The notes under the pieces were generated by a model. That model saw nothing but the letters and a program-made list of their open reading frames with translations, was not told the origin of the DNA and did no database searches. Both the position numbers and the translations under genes were made by a program. Of a stretch of DNA of 25,691 bases, positions 8,855-17,482 are shown one piece after another. Every line of letters begins with the position of its first letter. Within the stretch, counting starts at the first letter, position 1. Source of the DNA: JBBIII01 sp037446575 (GTDB lineage: Bacteria; Bacteroidota; Ignavibacteria; UBA10030); NCBI GenBank assembly GCA_037446575.1, contig JBBIII010000033.1:1-25691 (forward strand), in the 5' to 3' direction.

Positions 8855-9526
8855 TTGAAATTTGTAAAATTGCAAAATTCAACCGATGAAATTCCTGTAG
8901 GCAAAATTATTTGTATCGGACAGAATTATGCAGAGCATGTAAAAGAGATGAAGTTTGAAGCGCCGACCAAACCTGTTTTTTTTCTGAAACCGCCAAGCGC
9001 AATAATTTATAATGGCGAAAAAGTTATAATTCCCGAAATATCGAACGAAGTTCATCACGAAGTTGAGTTGACTGTCCTGATTGGCGAAGGCGGAAAAAAT
9101 ATCTCGCAAAAAACAGCGTTGAGACATGTAGCAGGTTATGGTGTAGGACTCGATATGACTATGCGCGATATTCAATTGGAAGCAAAGAAAAAAGGTCTGC
9201 CCTGGACGCTTGCAAAAGGATTTGATACTTCTGCGCCGCTTTCGGAATTTGTTCCGTCTCAACAAATAAAAAATCCATCTTCATTAAACATTGAACTAAG
9301 AATTAATGGCAATTTAAGACAATCGAGCGCTACAAATAAACAAATCTTTCCTGTAGAAGCATTGATTTCTTATATTTCACAATTCATTACTCTTGAACGA
9401 GGCGATGTAATTTATACTGGAACGCCCGAAGGCGTTTCAAAAGTTGAGCATGGCGATAAATTAGACGCCTATCTAAAAACGACAGATGGTAAAATTCAAA
9501 CAACATTATCGGTAAGTATTCAATAA
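8855..9526 (+). CDS. fumarylacetoacetate hydrolase family protein
   Basis: A 223-aa enzyme of the FAH superfamily in the short, single-domain form (YcgM/FAHD1-like), which act as acylpyruvate hydrolases or oxaloacetate decarboxylases. Key motifs are 'IICIGQNYAEHVKEM', 'PVFFLKPPSAI', the metal-binding 'HHEVELTVLIG' (E-x-E), 'GYGVGLDMTMRDIQ' with the third acidic ligand, 'KGFDTSAPL', and 'GDVIYTGTPEGV'. The TTG start at 8855 is supported by GGAG 9 bp upstream; the ATG at 8840 hits a stop after two codons. The gene ends one base before the start of the next gene, so the two are coupled. The exact substrate is not readable. Confidence 0.88.
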   Translation: MKFVKLQNSTDEIPVGKIICIGQNYAEHVKEMKFEAPTKPVFFLKPPSAIIYNGEKVIIPEISNEVHHEVELTVLIGEGGKNISQKTALRHVAGYGVGLDMTMRDIQLEAKKKGLPWTLAKGFDTSAPLSEFVPSQQIKNPSSLNIELRINGNLRQSSATNKQIFPVEALISYISQFITLERGDVIYTGTPEGVSKVEHGDKLDAYLKTTDGKIQTTLSVSIQ

Positions 9527-9527
9527 T

Positions 9528-9902
9528 ATGAAGTGGAAAGAATTTTTCTCGAATTACGAAAATGCGATTTTTGCATGGTTTATTATCATCGGCGCAATAG
9601 TGTTAGGCGTTTATTTTGGCATTGACGTTGAAATTATTGCCGCCATTATTTTATTAGTAGGTATTGTGGGTCAAGCATTTGCGGCGCTTATTGCATGGAT
9701 AGGTTTAGTTCCTTTGGTCGGTCCATTGATTGCACAAGTACTCGCCCTTCCTTTTATTTGGATTTTAAATGGTATTGGTTATATTGTATCCATTGTTGCA
9801 ATAAAAAGAGGTTATTCTAAAGACGTAATCAATTATCGAATGGCAACCGTTACTTTGATAGTGGGAATTGTAATAGGATATATTTTGGGAAAATTGATAT
9901 AA
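9528..9902 (+). CDS. small integral membrane protein, unknown
   Basis: A 124-aa protein with about four hydrophobic helices (about 15-35, 37-60, 66-90 and 104-122) and a short basic loop 'IKRGYSKDVINYR'. The start ATG lies one base after the stop of the FAH-family gene. I do not recognise a family. The glycine/alanine-rich middle helices ('LVGIVGQAFAALIAWIG', 'PLVGPLIAQVLALPF') suggest tight helix packing. Confidence 0.7.
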   Translation: MKWKEFFSNYENAIFAWFIIIGAIVLGVYFGIDVEIIAAIILLVGIVGQAFAALIAWIGLVPLVGPLIAQVLALPFIWILNGIGYIVSIVAIKRGYSKDVINYRMATVTLIVGIVIGYILGKLI

Positions 9903-9966
9903 AGAAAGAATAAGTTTCAAAGAAAACTTACAACTGATAACTGACGACTGATTACTAAATATTAAA

Positions 9967-10776
9967 TTGACAAAAATCATTACTATAGCGATACCAAAAG
10001 GCGGAGTTGGTAAAACTACAACTGCAGTGAACTTGGCGGCAAGTTTTGCTGTATTAGAAAAACGTGTGTTGTTAATTGACACTGATCCTTTTGGCGCTTG
10101 CAGTATGTCGCTTGGTTTCACTCCGGAAAAAACAAAAGGTGGTCTTTACGAGGTTTTCAACTTTATACGCTCAATTGCACAGGTAATCCATAGAACAGAT
10201 CTTGCTTTCTTAGATTTTATACCAGCCAACATCACAACTAATCAAGCAGAAGAACGAATGATGCGATTATCAGAAAATCGCACTCTACTAAAAAATGTTC
10301 TTCGCACTGTTGCGCCCCAATATGATTATGTGATTATTGATACTCCCCCATTTCTTCGCGGACTAACAACAAACGCTTTGACTTGCGCGGATTCGGTTTT
10401 AATTCCGATAAAATCTGGTCATTTTTCTTTAGAAGGTATTGAAAAGCTATTTAAGTATTTTGACTGGATACGAGAAGCGGCAAATAAAACGCTTCACATA
10501 GAAGGCATTCTACAAACTATGTACGAGCCGCACACAAAAGTTACGGAAATTACAGATAGAGAACTTCAATTACGCTTCCGTAAGCACCTTATAAGAACGA
10601 TCATCCCTAAGAACACTCATTTAACTGAAGCATCTTTTTACGGGAAACCATCTATTCTATTCAACGCTACATCTAAAGGCACGCTTGCTTACTTGGAACT
10701 TGCAAGAGAACTTGTCGAGAAACATGAAATTGTTCAACCACCGATAGTGTTACCCTCTCAAATACAGACCGCTTAG
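9967..10776 (+). CDS. ParA/MinD-like ATPase (orphan)
   Basis: A 269-aa P-loop ATPase of the ParA/Soj group. The deviant Walker A motif 'PKGGVGKTT' (Lys11 and Lys16), the Walker A' strand 'RVLLIDTDPFGACS' (Asp38, Asp40) and 'DYVIIDTPPFL' are all present. ParA proteins form ATP-dependent dimers on DNA or membranes and position chromosomes, plasmids or large complexes. No ParB-like gene or parS-like repeats are seen nearby, so it is an orphan here and its cargo is unknown. The start is a TTG at 9967, which places the P-loop at the usual distance from the N-terminus; no clear ribosome site is seen. The C-terminus ends in a short proline-rich tail. Confidence 0.85.
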   Translation: MTKIITIAIPKGGVGKTTTAVNLAASFAVLEKRVLLIDTDPFGACSMSLGFTPEKTKGGLYEVFNFIRSIAQVIHRTDLAFLDFIPANITTNQAEERMMRLSENRTLLKNVLRTVAPQYDYVIIDTPPFLRGLTTNALTCADSVLIPIKSGHFSLEGIEKLFKYFDWIREAANKTLHIEGILQTMYEPHTKVTEITDRELQLRFRKHLIRTIIPKNTHLTEASFYGKPSILFNATSKGTLAYLELARELVEKHEIVQPPIVLPSQIQTA

Positions 10777-10820
10777 CATTATTTGTTAACCGCAGTCTCA
10801 CAATAAATATTTACATCATA

Positions 10821-11145
10821 TTATCTAAACATTCTTTCCTGTAAAATTGTCTGAATATCTCTCCTACCATCTAAAATAAAATGAACAAAGACCATGTCAT
10901 TATCTATTGAGTAAAATATTCGATAATGAGAATGGATTAACTCCCTAAACTCCACAACCGATCTCAAACAGTTCTGGTGGAATTCGTCCTCTGAGCGGTA
11001 ATGATCTTAATGTGTAACAGGTTTTTTTAAAAGCTTCGAAAAGTTTATCGGCGTGCTCAATAGAATCATTCAATGCTACAAAAGTGTAAATTTCAAACAG
11101 ATCCTCTTCTGCATAGTTATCAAAGATAACCTTATACTTTTTCAT
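10821..11145 (-). pseudogene. RelE/ParE-family toxin, frameshifted
   Basis: The N-terminal part (66 codons from ATG 11145) reads 'MKKYKVIFDNYAEEDLFEIY' and '...RGRIPPELFEIGCGV', then stops at a TAG at 10947-10945. The next frame continues exactly where a RelE/ParE toxin should: 'EFRELIHSHYRIFYSIDND' and 'VFVHFILDGRRDIQTIL', ending at a TAA (10823-10821). The break lies near 10948-10960. Joining the frames needs one base removed or two added and restores a toxin of about 107 aa. RelE/ParE toxins cleave mRNA at the ribosome or poison gyrase. The gene overlaps its antitoxin by 14 bp. It may be truly inactivated, a sequencing or assembly error, or less likely a translational frameshift. Confidence 0.75.
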
Positions 11146-11422
11146 TCTTGAATTTTCTTATTCTCTTTTCCAGGCTTTCAAAGTTTTTCTCAATAGTAAT
11201 TACTTTGCCTTTTCTAATGTTCAGTTTGCTGCCTGTTAATATTTTTAATAAGGCAAGGGTCTCCTGCATCTTTTCATAAGATCGAATATCCTGTACAACT
11301 ACTTTCGCTTCGCCATTATGTGTGACAATTAGCGTTCGTTGTGTATCTGTAATTTCTCGGATAAGTTTTGAGGCATGAGTTTTTAAATAGCTTATCGGCT
11401 TTACAGTCTTGCTTAATTTCAT
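11132..11422 (-). CDS. Phd/YefM-family antitoxin
   Basis: A 96-aa antitoxin with the Phd/YefM N-terminal DNA-binding fold: 'VKPISYLKTHASKLIREI', 'TQRTLIVTHNGEAKVVVQD', 'IRSYEKMQETLALLKIL'. The basic C-terminal tail (about 70-96) is where the toxin would be bound. It starts the operon and overlaps the RelE/ParE-like gene by 14 bp, the standard layout. CTCC (GGAG on the minus strand) at 11428-11431 serves as ribosome site. A perfect 9-bp inverted repeat upstream is a plausible autoregulatory operator. The antitoxin is intact although the toxin is frameshifted. Confidence 0.88.
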   Translation of the reverse strand: MKLSKTVKPISYLKTHASKLIREITDTQRTLIVTHNGEAKVVVQDIRSYEKMQETLALLKILTGSKLNIRKGKVITIEKNFESLEKRIRKFKNEKV

Positions 11423-11442
11423 AATTTCTCCTTACTAATTAT

Positions 11443-11469
11443 GACTATAATATAGATTAAATTATAGTC
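11443..11469. promoter_or_regulatory. palindromic operator of the toxin-antitoxin pair
   Basis: GACTATAAT (11443-11451) and ATTATAGTC (11461-11469) are perfect inverted repeats 9 bp apart, about 20 bp upstream of the antitoxin start. Phd/YefM antitoxins repress their own promoter through such palindromes. The role is inferred from position and symmetry. Confidence 0.55.
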
Positions 11470-11505
11470 CTATGTAATTGAATCGTTTCTTTGTAAGAAA
11501 TATTA

Positions 11506-12801
11506 TTACACATCCTTTTCAACCTCATTCACATAAGCGGCGCAGACTACATCGCCCGTTACATTTACAACCGTTCTTCCCATATCCAAAATTCTATCTA
11601 CGCCAAGTATAATTGCTAATCCTTCCGGAGGAACGCCAACTTGCGCCATAACGATCATCAGAAGCGGAAGCGACGCGCCGGGAACTCCAGCAACCCCTAT
11701 TGCAGAAATTACGCATAAAGCCACGACTAAAATTTGCTGAGAAATAGACAACTCGATTCCAAATACCTGCGCAATAAAAAGCACAGCGGCGCCTTCGAAC
11801 AATGCAGTTCCATTCATATTCATCGTGGCTCCGAGCGGTAAAACAAACGAAGCTATCTTATGCCGAATACCGAGTGTAGTTTCAGATACTCGAATTGTTG
11901 TTGGTAATGTTCCATTACTTGATGAAAGTGAAAACGCCGTAACCATTATCGGCATTGCATCGCGTAAAAAAACAAATGGTTTTCGATTAGTCAATATTTT
12001 TAAAATTATCGGATAAAAAACAAATATTACAATTGAATAACTTACCAAAACAATAGAAACATAAATACCGAGTTTCTGTAAAAGCTCTAACCCAAAGCGC
12101 GCGGTTACAGAAAATATTAAGCAAAAAACGGCTAATGGCGCAAGCTTCATTGCAAACCCGACAATTGTAATCATTGCGTCGGTTATAGCATCGAGCCATT
12201 TAATAAAAGCAAGTCTTTTTTCTTCGGTGATTTTTGTTAACGATGCGCCAAGCAAAAGCGAAAAAACAATCAATGGAATCATTTCCATATTGACAATTGC
12301 TTTTACGATATTGCGCGGTATAAACATATCAAGCAACTGATTGACAATCGCAAGCGCTCCGGTGGGAACAACCGTTCCTACTTTTGATTGAATCTCTACT
12401 GCTTGCGACGCGTAAGATTTCATTAGAATATCGCGTGCGGCAGGATCGAATCCATCTCCGGGTCTCACAATCCCCAAAAAGATTATGCCGATTGTAGCGG
12501 AAAAAGCTGATGTGGCAAAGAACATAAGAAACGTACGTCCGCCTAATCTGCCGAGTTTAGACAGAACGCCAAGTCCGGCAACGCCTGATGCAAGCGAAGC
12601 AAAAACAAGTGGAACAACAACAATAAACAGAATACGCAAAAAGATTTGACCGATCGGATGCGCAGTGGTATCAATTATAGAGCTAACAATTTCTTTCCAG
12701 TTATTATTACCTTCGATGCCAATATTGACCAAAGTACCAATAAGCGCTCCAAGTATAAGGGCAATTAAAATTTTCCAATGATTATCTTGTTTTAATTTCA
12801 T
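11506..12801 (-). CDS. dicarboxylate/amino acid:cation symporter (DAACS)
   Basis: A 431-aa transporter of the GltP/DctA family that takes up acidic amino acids or C4-dicarboxylates with Na+ or H+. The re-entrant hairpin HP1 serines ('LSSSNGTLPTT', about 292-302), the TM7 motif 'NMNGTA' (328-333), HP2 'GVPGAS' (372-377) and the TM8 pattern 'DRILDMGRTVVNVTGD' are intact. In TM8, Asp406, Arg409, Thr410, Asn413 and Asp417 line up in spacing with the substrate residues of GltPh; the arginine argues for an acidic substrate. It diverges from valS across 186 bp. Substrate and ion cannot be told apart further. Confidence 0.93.
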   Translation of the reverse strand: MKLKQDNHWKILIALILGALIGTLVNIGIEGNNNWKEIVSSIIDTTAHPIGQIFLRILFIVVVPLVFASLASGVAGLGVLSKLGRLGGRTFLMFFATSAFSATIGIIFLGIVRPGDGFDPAARDILMKSYASQAVEIQSKVGTVVPTGALAIVNQLLDMFIPRNIVKAIVNMEMIPLIVFSLLLGASLTKITEEKRLAFIKWLDAITDAMITIVGFAMKLAPLAVFCLIFSVTARFGLELLQKLGIYVSIVLVSYSIVIFVFYPIILKILTNRKPFVFLRDAMPIMVTAFSLSSSNGTLPTTIRVSETTLGIRHKIASFVLPLGATMNMNGTALFEGAAVLFIAQVFGIELSISQQILVVALCVISAIGVAGVPGASLPLLMIVMAQVGVPPEGLAIILGVDRILDMGRTVVNVTGDVVCAAYVNEVEKDV

Positions 12802-12943
12802 ATTTCACTCAATATTTTTACTTATAGACCAACGCACTATTTTTGAATCAAAACTAAGTTAGTGTTTTTTATCAAAACATAATATACTGATGTCGTTGAT
12901 TTCATTCAGCTTTTTTCGTTAATTAAGTAAATTTTAATTGAGC

Positions 12944-12970
12944 GGGAAGCGGTTTGCTCCCCCTTTTTAT
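12944..12970 (+). terminator. terminator-like hairpin in the valS leader
   Basis: GGGAAGC (12944-12950) can pair with GCTCCC (12956-12961) around one bulged base, followed by CC and TTTTTATTT. It lies about 20-45 bp before the valS ATG. The gene to the left is on the other strand, so this would terminate valS's own leader transcripts. The stem is short; no T-box-like leader is recognisable. Confidence 0.35.
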
Positions 12971-12987
12971 TTACTATTGGAAATCAG

Positions 12988-15735
12988 ATGAGCGCACAGG
13001 AACTTTCAAAAACTTACAATCCTAAAGATGTAGAAGATAAGTGGTATTCCTACTGGGAAACAAACAAGCTTTTCCATGCAACGGTTAATAAAGACAAAAC
13101 TCCATTCACGGTAGTGATTCCGCCGCCAAACATTACAGGCATATTAACGATGGGGCATGTTTTGAACAACACAATACAGGACGTATTAGTAAGATGGAAG
13201 CGAATGCAAGGATTTGAAGCTTGTTGGATACCCGGCACCGACCACGCCGGAATTGCCACACAAAATGCAGTCGAGAAGTCGTTAGCAAAAGAGGGGAAAA
13301 ATCGCCACGATTTAGGACGCGAAAAGTTTTTAGAAATCGTGTGGCAATGGCGCGAAAAGTACGGCAGTACAATAATTCAACAGTTGCGGAAACTTGGCGT
13401 TTCGTGCGATTGGGAACGCGAGCGATTTACTATGGATGAGGGCTTATCGAATGCAGTTAAGGAAGTCTTCATCAGACTTTTTGAGAAGGGGCTTGTTTAT
13501 CGCGGAAAATATATTGTCAATTGGTGTCCACAGCATCAAACGGCGTTAAGCGATGATGAGGTTGATCATGTCGAAACAAACGGAAATCTTTATTATATAA
13601 AATATCAACTTGCCGATTCATCTGAATATGCAATAATCGCAACTACGCGTCCTGAGACAATGCTTGGCGATACGGCTCTATGCGTTCATCCAAAAGATGA
13701 GCGGCATAAACATCTCATTGGTAAAACCGCAATATTACCAATCGTCAATCGCAAACTTCAAATTATAGGTGATGATTATATTGATTTGAGTTTCGGCACT
13801 GGCGTTATGAAAGTTACTCCGGCACACGATGCAAACGACTTTTTACTAAGTCAGAGACATAAGCTTCAGCAATTGAATATATTTGATGAAACATCACATC
13901 TCAATAATTCCGTTCCGAAAGAATATTCAGGAATGGATCGGTTTGAATGTCGAGCGAAGCTTGTAAAAGATTTGGAGGAACAAGGATTTCTTTTAAAAGT
14001 CGAACCCTATGCTCACAACATTGGCAAATGTTATCGCTGTCATACTGTCATCGAGCCGTGGCTATCTGATCAGTGGTTTGTAAAAATGAAACCGCTTGCC
14101 GAACCTGCCTTGCTTGTTGTACAACAAGGCGTTGTACGTTTCCACCCTGAGCGATGGGTAAAAGTATATGAACATTGGATGACAAATATACGCGATTGGT
14201 GCATTTCGCGCCAGATTTGGTGGGGACACCGAATTCCGGTTTATTACACGCCTGATGGAAATTATACGGCGGCTCGAAACGAAGAAGAGGCGCGGAAAAA
14301 ATTAGGCGTTGGCAATGATATTCCAATTCGACAAGATGAAGATGTCCTCGATACCTGGTTTTCGTCATGGCTTTGGCCATTTACAACACTTGGCTGGCCA
14401 GAGGAGAACGAAGACTTGCGCTACTTCAATCCAACTGATACGCTCGTTACCGGTCCCGATATTATTTTCTTTTGGGTTGCACGGATGATTATGGCTAATA
14501 TAGAATTTATGAAAGCAACAGCGGGTAAAGATGGTAAGCCACGTAAGCATGACGCCGATTTAATTCCATTTCGCGATGTGTATTTTACAAGCATTATCCG
14601 CGATGCACAGGGACGAAAAATGAGCAAGTCACTCGGCAACTCGCCCGATCCGCTCGATGTTATTGAACAATACGGAGCCGATGCACTTCGATTTACGGTA
14701 ACATATCTTTCCCCGCTTGGTCAGGATGTTCTGTTTTCGACAGAGAAATGTGAGCTTGGCCGCAACTTTGCAAATAAAATTTGGAATGCAGGACGCTTTC
14801 TTTTAATGAATAGAAAAGAAATTATCGGAGATCAAAATCTAATTTTAGACAAATTGCCAACCGAGCATCTTGATCTTGCGGATAGGTGGATTCTTTCCCG
14901 ACTCAATCAGGCAATAAAATCGTTCAACAATTCACTTGCGCATTTTTATATTGATGAATCAACAAAACTGTTATACGATTTTATTTGGCACGACTTCTGC
15001 GATTGGTATATTGAGATTGTAAAAACAAGATTTTATGGAGAAGAGCCGAGAGAAATTAAAGCCATCGTTGTTGCTAGGGCGTTGTGGATTTTTGATCAAG
15101 CGCTTCGTCTTTTACATCCGGTTATGCCTTTTATTTCAGAAGAACTATGGCAGAATCTCGCAGAGCGAAATGGTCAATCACTAATGCGGGCAGATTTCCC
15201 TTCGGTGAATGAGAGCTATATAAATCAAACAATAGAAACCAAGTTCAACTTCATTATAAAAGTTATCGAAGCAGTGCGAAACATACGCGGCGAGTTAAAT
15301 GTAACACCGTCGAAAGAAATTCAAATTGTTATACATTTTCAGAATAAGCACACAGAAATAACAGCAGAGAATATAGCTAATGCTCAAGGATTTCTTAACT
15401 ATATAGACCGACTTTGCCGTGGAAAAACAAAACCGATATGGACAACGGAATCGGCAGAGTTAAAGAAGCCGAAAGCTTCAGCAAGCGCAGTGGTTGAAGG
15501 CACAGAAATTTTTGTTCCGCTCGAAGGAATAATTGATTTGGATGCCGAACGCAACCGCCTCGAAAAAGAAATTGCGCGCTTGCAAGGATTAGTTGATGGA
15601 ATTACGAGAAAGCTTTCCAACACAAATTTTGTTGAACGCGCCCCAAAAGATGTCGTTGAAAAAGAACGAGAGAAACAGAAGAATATTTCTGAAAACATGG
15701 AAAAGCTGAAACGAAGTTTAGAACAATTAAGGTGA
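12988..15735 (+). CDS. valS: valine--tRNA ligase
   Basis: A 915-aa class I aminoacyl-tRNA synthetase that charges tRNA-Val. The HIGH-type motif is 'PPPNITGILTMGHVLNNT' (TMGH at about 54-57) and the second signature is 'GRKMSKSLGNSPDPLD' (KMSKS at 544-548). The CP1 editing domain carries 'ATTRPETMLGDTALCVHP'. 'WCISRQIWWGHRIPVYY' and 'DVLDTWFSSWLWPF' are typical of ValRS. The last ~70 residues form the C-terminal coiled coil ('LDAERNRLEKEIARLQG'). The length is in the normal range. The stop codon overlaps the start of the next gene (TGATG), so a small accessory gene pair is probably translated from the valS transcript. Confidence 0.97.
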   Translation: MSAQELSKTYNPKDVEDKWYSYWETNKLFHATVNKDKTPFTVVIPPPNITGILTMGHVLNNTIQDVLVRWKRMQGFEACWIPGTDHAGIATQNAVEKSLAKEGKNRHDLGREKFLEIVWQWREKYGSTIIQQLRKLGVSCDWERERFTMDEGLSNAVKEVFIRLFEKGLVYRGKYIVNWCPQHQTALSDDEVDHVETNGNLYYIKYQLADSSEYAIIATTRPETMLGDTALCVHPKDERHKHLIGKTAILPIVNRKLQIIGDDYIDLSFGTGVMKVTPAHDANDFLLSQRHKLQQLNIFDETSHLNNSVPKEYSGMDRFECRAKLVKDLEEQGFLLKVEPYAHNIGKCYRCHTVIEPWLSDQWFVKMKPLAEPALLVVQQGVVRFHPERWVKVYEHWMTNIRDWCISRQIWWGHRIPVYYTPDGNYTAARNEEEARKKLGVGNDIPIRQDEDVLDTWFSSWLWPFTTLGWPEENEDLRYFNPTDTLVTGPDIIFFWVARMIMANIEFMKATAGKDGKPRKHDADLIPFRDVYFTSIIRDAQGRKMSKSLGNSPDPLDVIEQYGADALRFTVTYLSPLGQDVLFSTEKCELGRNFANKIWNAGRFLLMNRKEIIGDQNLILDKLPTEHLDLADRWILSRLNQAIKSFNNSLAHFYIDESTKLLYDFIWHDFCDWYIEIVKTRFYGEEPREIKAIVVARALWIFDQALRLLHPVMPFISEELWQNLAERNGQSLMRADFPSVNESYINQTIETKFNFIIKVIEAVRNIRGELNVTPSKEIQIVIHFQNKHTEITAENIANAQGFLNYIDRLCRGKTKPIWTTESAELKKPKASASAVVEGTEIFVPLEGIIDLDAERNRLEKEIARLQGLVDGITRKLSNTNFVERAPKDVVEKEREKQKNISENMEKLKRSLEQLR

Positions 15736-16055
15736 TGAAAAAATACAAAGATGTTTTCGGACGCATAATCAGACTTTCAGATGAACGTTACAGACACCTT
15801 GTTTCATCACATCCAGAGATGAGCCATCAGTTACGAAAGATCAAAGAGACTCTTTTAAGTCCATCGAAGGTTGTCCAATCAAATTCTGATTTAAATGTTT
15901 TGCTTTATTATAAAATATTTTCCCACACTGTTGTCGGTAATAAATTCTTATGTATAGTTGTCAAGTCAATGGAAAATAACTATTTTATATTAACAGCATA
16001 TTTTACTGATACTATAAAACAAGGATTAGTGATATGGGACGTAACAAAAAAATAA
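15735..16055 (+). CDS. PBECR-like nuclease-fold small protein (toxin candidate)
   Basis: A 107-aa protein (106 if read from the ATG at 15735; a GTG at 15732 is also possible). The pattern 'RIIRLSDERYRHLVSSHPEM', 'KIKETLLSPSKVVQS', 'LLYYKIF', 'FLCIVVKSMENNYFILTAY' and 'TIKQGLVIWD' resembles the phage-type Barnase-EndoU-Colicin-RelE-like (PBECR) nuclease-fold families. The start overlaps the valS stop and its end overlaps the following DUF2283 gene by 22 bp, a layout typical of toxin-antitoxin pairs. Nuclease activity is inferred from family resemblance only. Confidence 0.6.
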   Translation: MKKYKDVFGRIIRLSDERYRHLVSSHPEMSHQLRKIKETLLSPSKVVQSNSDLNVLLYYKIFSHTVVGNKFLCIVVKSMENNYFILTAYFTDTIKQGLVIWDVTKK

Positions 16056-16255
16056 AAGTTTGGTTCGATAAAGAGGCGGATTTTCTTGAAGTAATGTTCG
16101 AGAAAAAAGCCGGGCATTTTAGAGAAACAACAAATGATGCCGTTATGGAAAAAATCGATGCGGCTGGCAATGTAATCGGATTTTCAATTCTCAAAGTAAG
16201 CTCGCTTGCTTTAAATAAACCCCTCTCCGTAACCCTGAAAAGCAGAGTTGCTTAG
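16034..16255 (+). CDS. DUF2283 family protein (antitoxin candidate)
   Basis: A 73-aa protein with the DUF2283 pattern 'KVWFDKEADFLEVMFEKKAG' and 'DAAGNVIGFSILKVSSL'. It overlaps the upstream PBECR-like gene by 22 bp. DUF2283 proteins are often found next to small toxin-like genes, so an antitoxin-like partner role is reasonable but not shown by the sequence. Confidence 0.75.
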   Translation: MGRNKKIKVWFDKEADFLEVMFEKKAGHFRETTNDAVMEKIDAAGNVIGFSILKVSSLALNKPLSVTLKSRVA

Positions 16256-16302
16256 AGTTATCTGCTATAACCTTTAGTATATAGCAAAACAGAAAATTTA
16301 TT

Positions 16303-16713
16303 ATGGTTCATCAAAATATAACATATTTAGGAGAATTAAGGTGCGAGGCGATTCATGGTCCAAGCGGCATTCAACTTGTAACCGATGCGCCTACAGATAA
16401 TCAAGGAAAAGGAGAAAGCTTCTCTCCTACCGATTTAATTATAACTGCGCTCGCTACATGCGTAATAACAACAGCTGGCATACTGGCAAATCGAGAAAAT
16501 ATAAAATTAGACGGAGCCAAAATTTATGGTGAAAAGCATATGTCAACAGATGCGCCGCGCAGAATCGTTAAAATTGTCCTTCAATTTGATATGCCGAAAG
16601 GAATTCCAACTGAATTCCGATCCAAGTTGAATGCTGCGGCATCAACCTGTCCGGTAAAACAAAGTCTACATCCTGATATTGCAATTAACATTGTTTTCAA
16701 TTTTCCTGATTAG
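16303..16713 (+). CDS. OsmC family protein
   Basis: A 136-aa OsmC/Ohr-superfamily protein, likely a thiol-dependent peroxidase that reduces organic hydroperoxides. It has the two family cysteines, Cys53 in 'TALATCVITTAGI' and Cys116 in 'ASTCPVKQSLHPD', and the 'GKGESFSPTDLI' loop before the first. The length equals that of YhfA/OsmC-type members. The gene stands 47 bp after the DUF2283 gene and just before the zinc-ribbon protein. Whether it is closer to OsmC, Ohr or YhfA cannot be settled by eye. Confidence 0.88.
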   Translation: MVHQNITYLGELRCEAIHGPSGIQLVTDAPTDNQGKGESFSPTDLIITALATCVITTAGILANRENIKLDGAKIYGEKHMSTDAPRRIVKIVLQFDMPKGIPTEFRSKLNAAASTCPVKQSLHPDIAINIVFNFPD

Positions 16714-16814
16714 ATATGTTTCCAACAGATATTCTTCGAAATATTCTCAAACTACTGCAATTCCTTTCGCACGGGTTTCGCACAAGTGTAGCGTTAGATC
16801 CGAAGGAGAAAATT

Positions 16815-17441
16815 ATGAATCCAAATACTAACCGATCGATTCCAGTTGCGCATCGAAATATATGTCCTCACTGCAAGTTAGATATTCCGGATGGCGCACG
16901 AGTTTGCCACCACTGTCACCAATTTGTAAGCATAAAATTTAATCTTGCAAATATCATAACAATAATTGCTTCAATTGCGGCAGTTTCTATGTCTGTTTAT
17001 TCATTGTATATGACAGCATCGCAAGCGCAAGTTGCAAAAAATATAGAAAGCCGCAGATTTCTTATCGAGACTTTGCAGAATATGAAAGAAATTCAGGACG
17101 AGCTTCAGACATCTCGTGAAAAATCGGGCGGCGAAGGGACATTATCGGAGAAAGAAATTTTACTGCTAAAATATTATCAGGTTCTTTCCGGAACATTGGC
17201 GCATTATATAAAACAGGAGCCGACATTATTCGTAAGGGCAAAGTGCAATTATGAACCATCTATACGCATGCGTCAAAGTCCGACTACTAAATCAAAACAG
17301 TTAGGAACTGTTTATAAAGATGAAGAAGTTTTTATTCTCGGAAAACTTACGTTAAAAAAAGACGAGACATGGTATTACGTTGCCAGCGCCGACCAACAAA
17401 AGATTGGATGGATATACAAGTATTTGGATGTTCTGCAGTAA
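16815..17441 (+). CDS. zinc-ribbon, membrane-anchored SH3b-domain protein
   Basis: A 208-aa protein with three visible parts. A zinc ribbon lies at the N-terminus ('ICPHCKLDIPDGARVCHHCH', Cys17, Cys20, Cys31, Cys34). One membrane helix follows (about 44-66), then a helical, partly charged region (about 70-150). The C-terminus is a bacterial SH3-like domain ('YEPSIRMRQSPTTKSKQLGT', 'WYYVASADQQKIGWIYKYL'), a fold that often binds peptidoglycan. The topology suggests a cytoplasmic ribbon and a periplasmic SH3b. The ATG at 16815 is preferred over an earlier one at 16716 because GGAG sits 8 bp before it and the translation upstream looks non-coding. The specific role is unknown. Confidence 0.72.
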   Translation: MNPNTNRSIPVAHRNICPHCKLDIPDGARVCHHCHQFVSIKFNLANIITIIASIAAVSMSVYSLYMTASQAQVAKNIESRRFLIETLQNMKEIQDELQTSREKSGGEGTLSEKEILLLKYYQVLSGTLAHYIKQEPTLFVRAKCNYEPSIRMRQSPTTKSKQLGTVYKDEEVFILGKLTLKKDETWYYVASADQQKIGWIYKYLDVLQ

Positions 17442-17482
17442 CAATGACTTGTAAGATATTAAGGAGAAACGTATATTAATCT

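Noticed and set aside
16716..16814. N-terminal extension of the zinc-ribbon/SH3b protein
   Set aside because: The ATG at 16815 has a strong GGAG site and starts right before the zinc ribbon.
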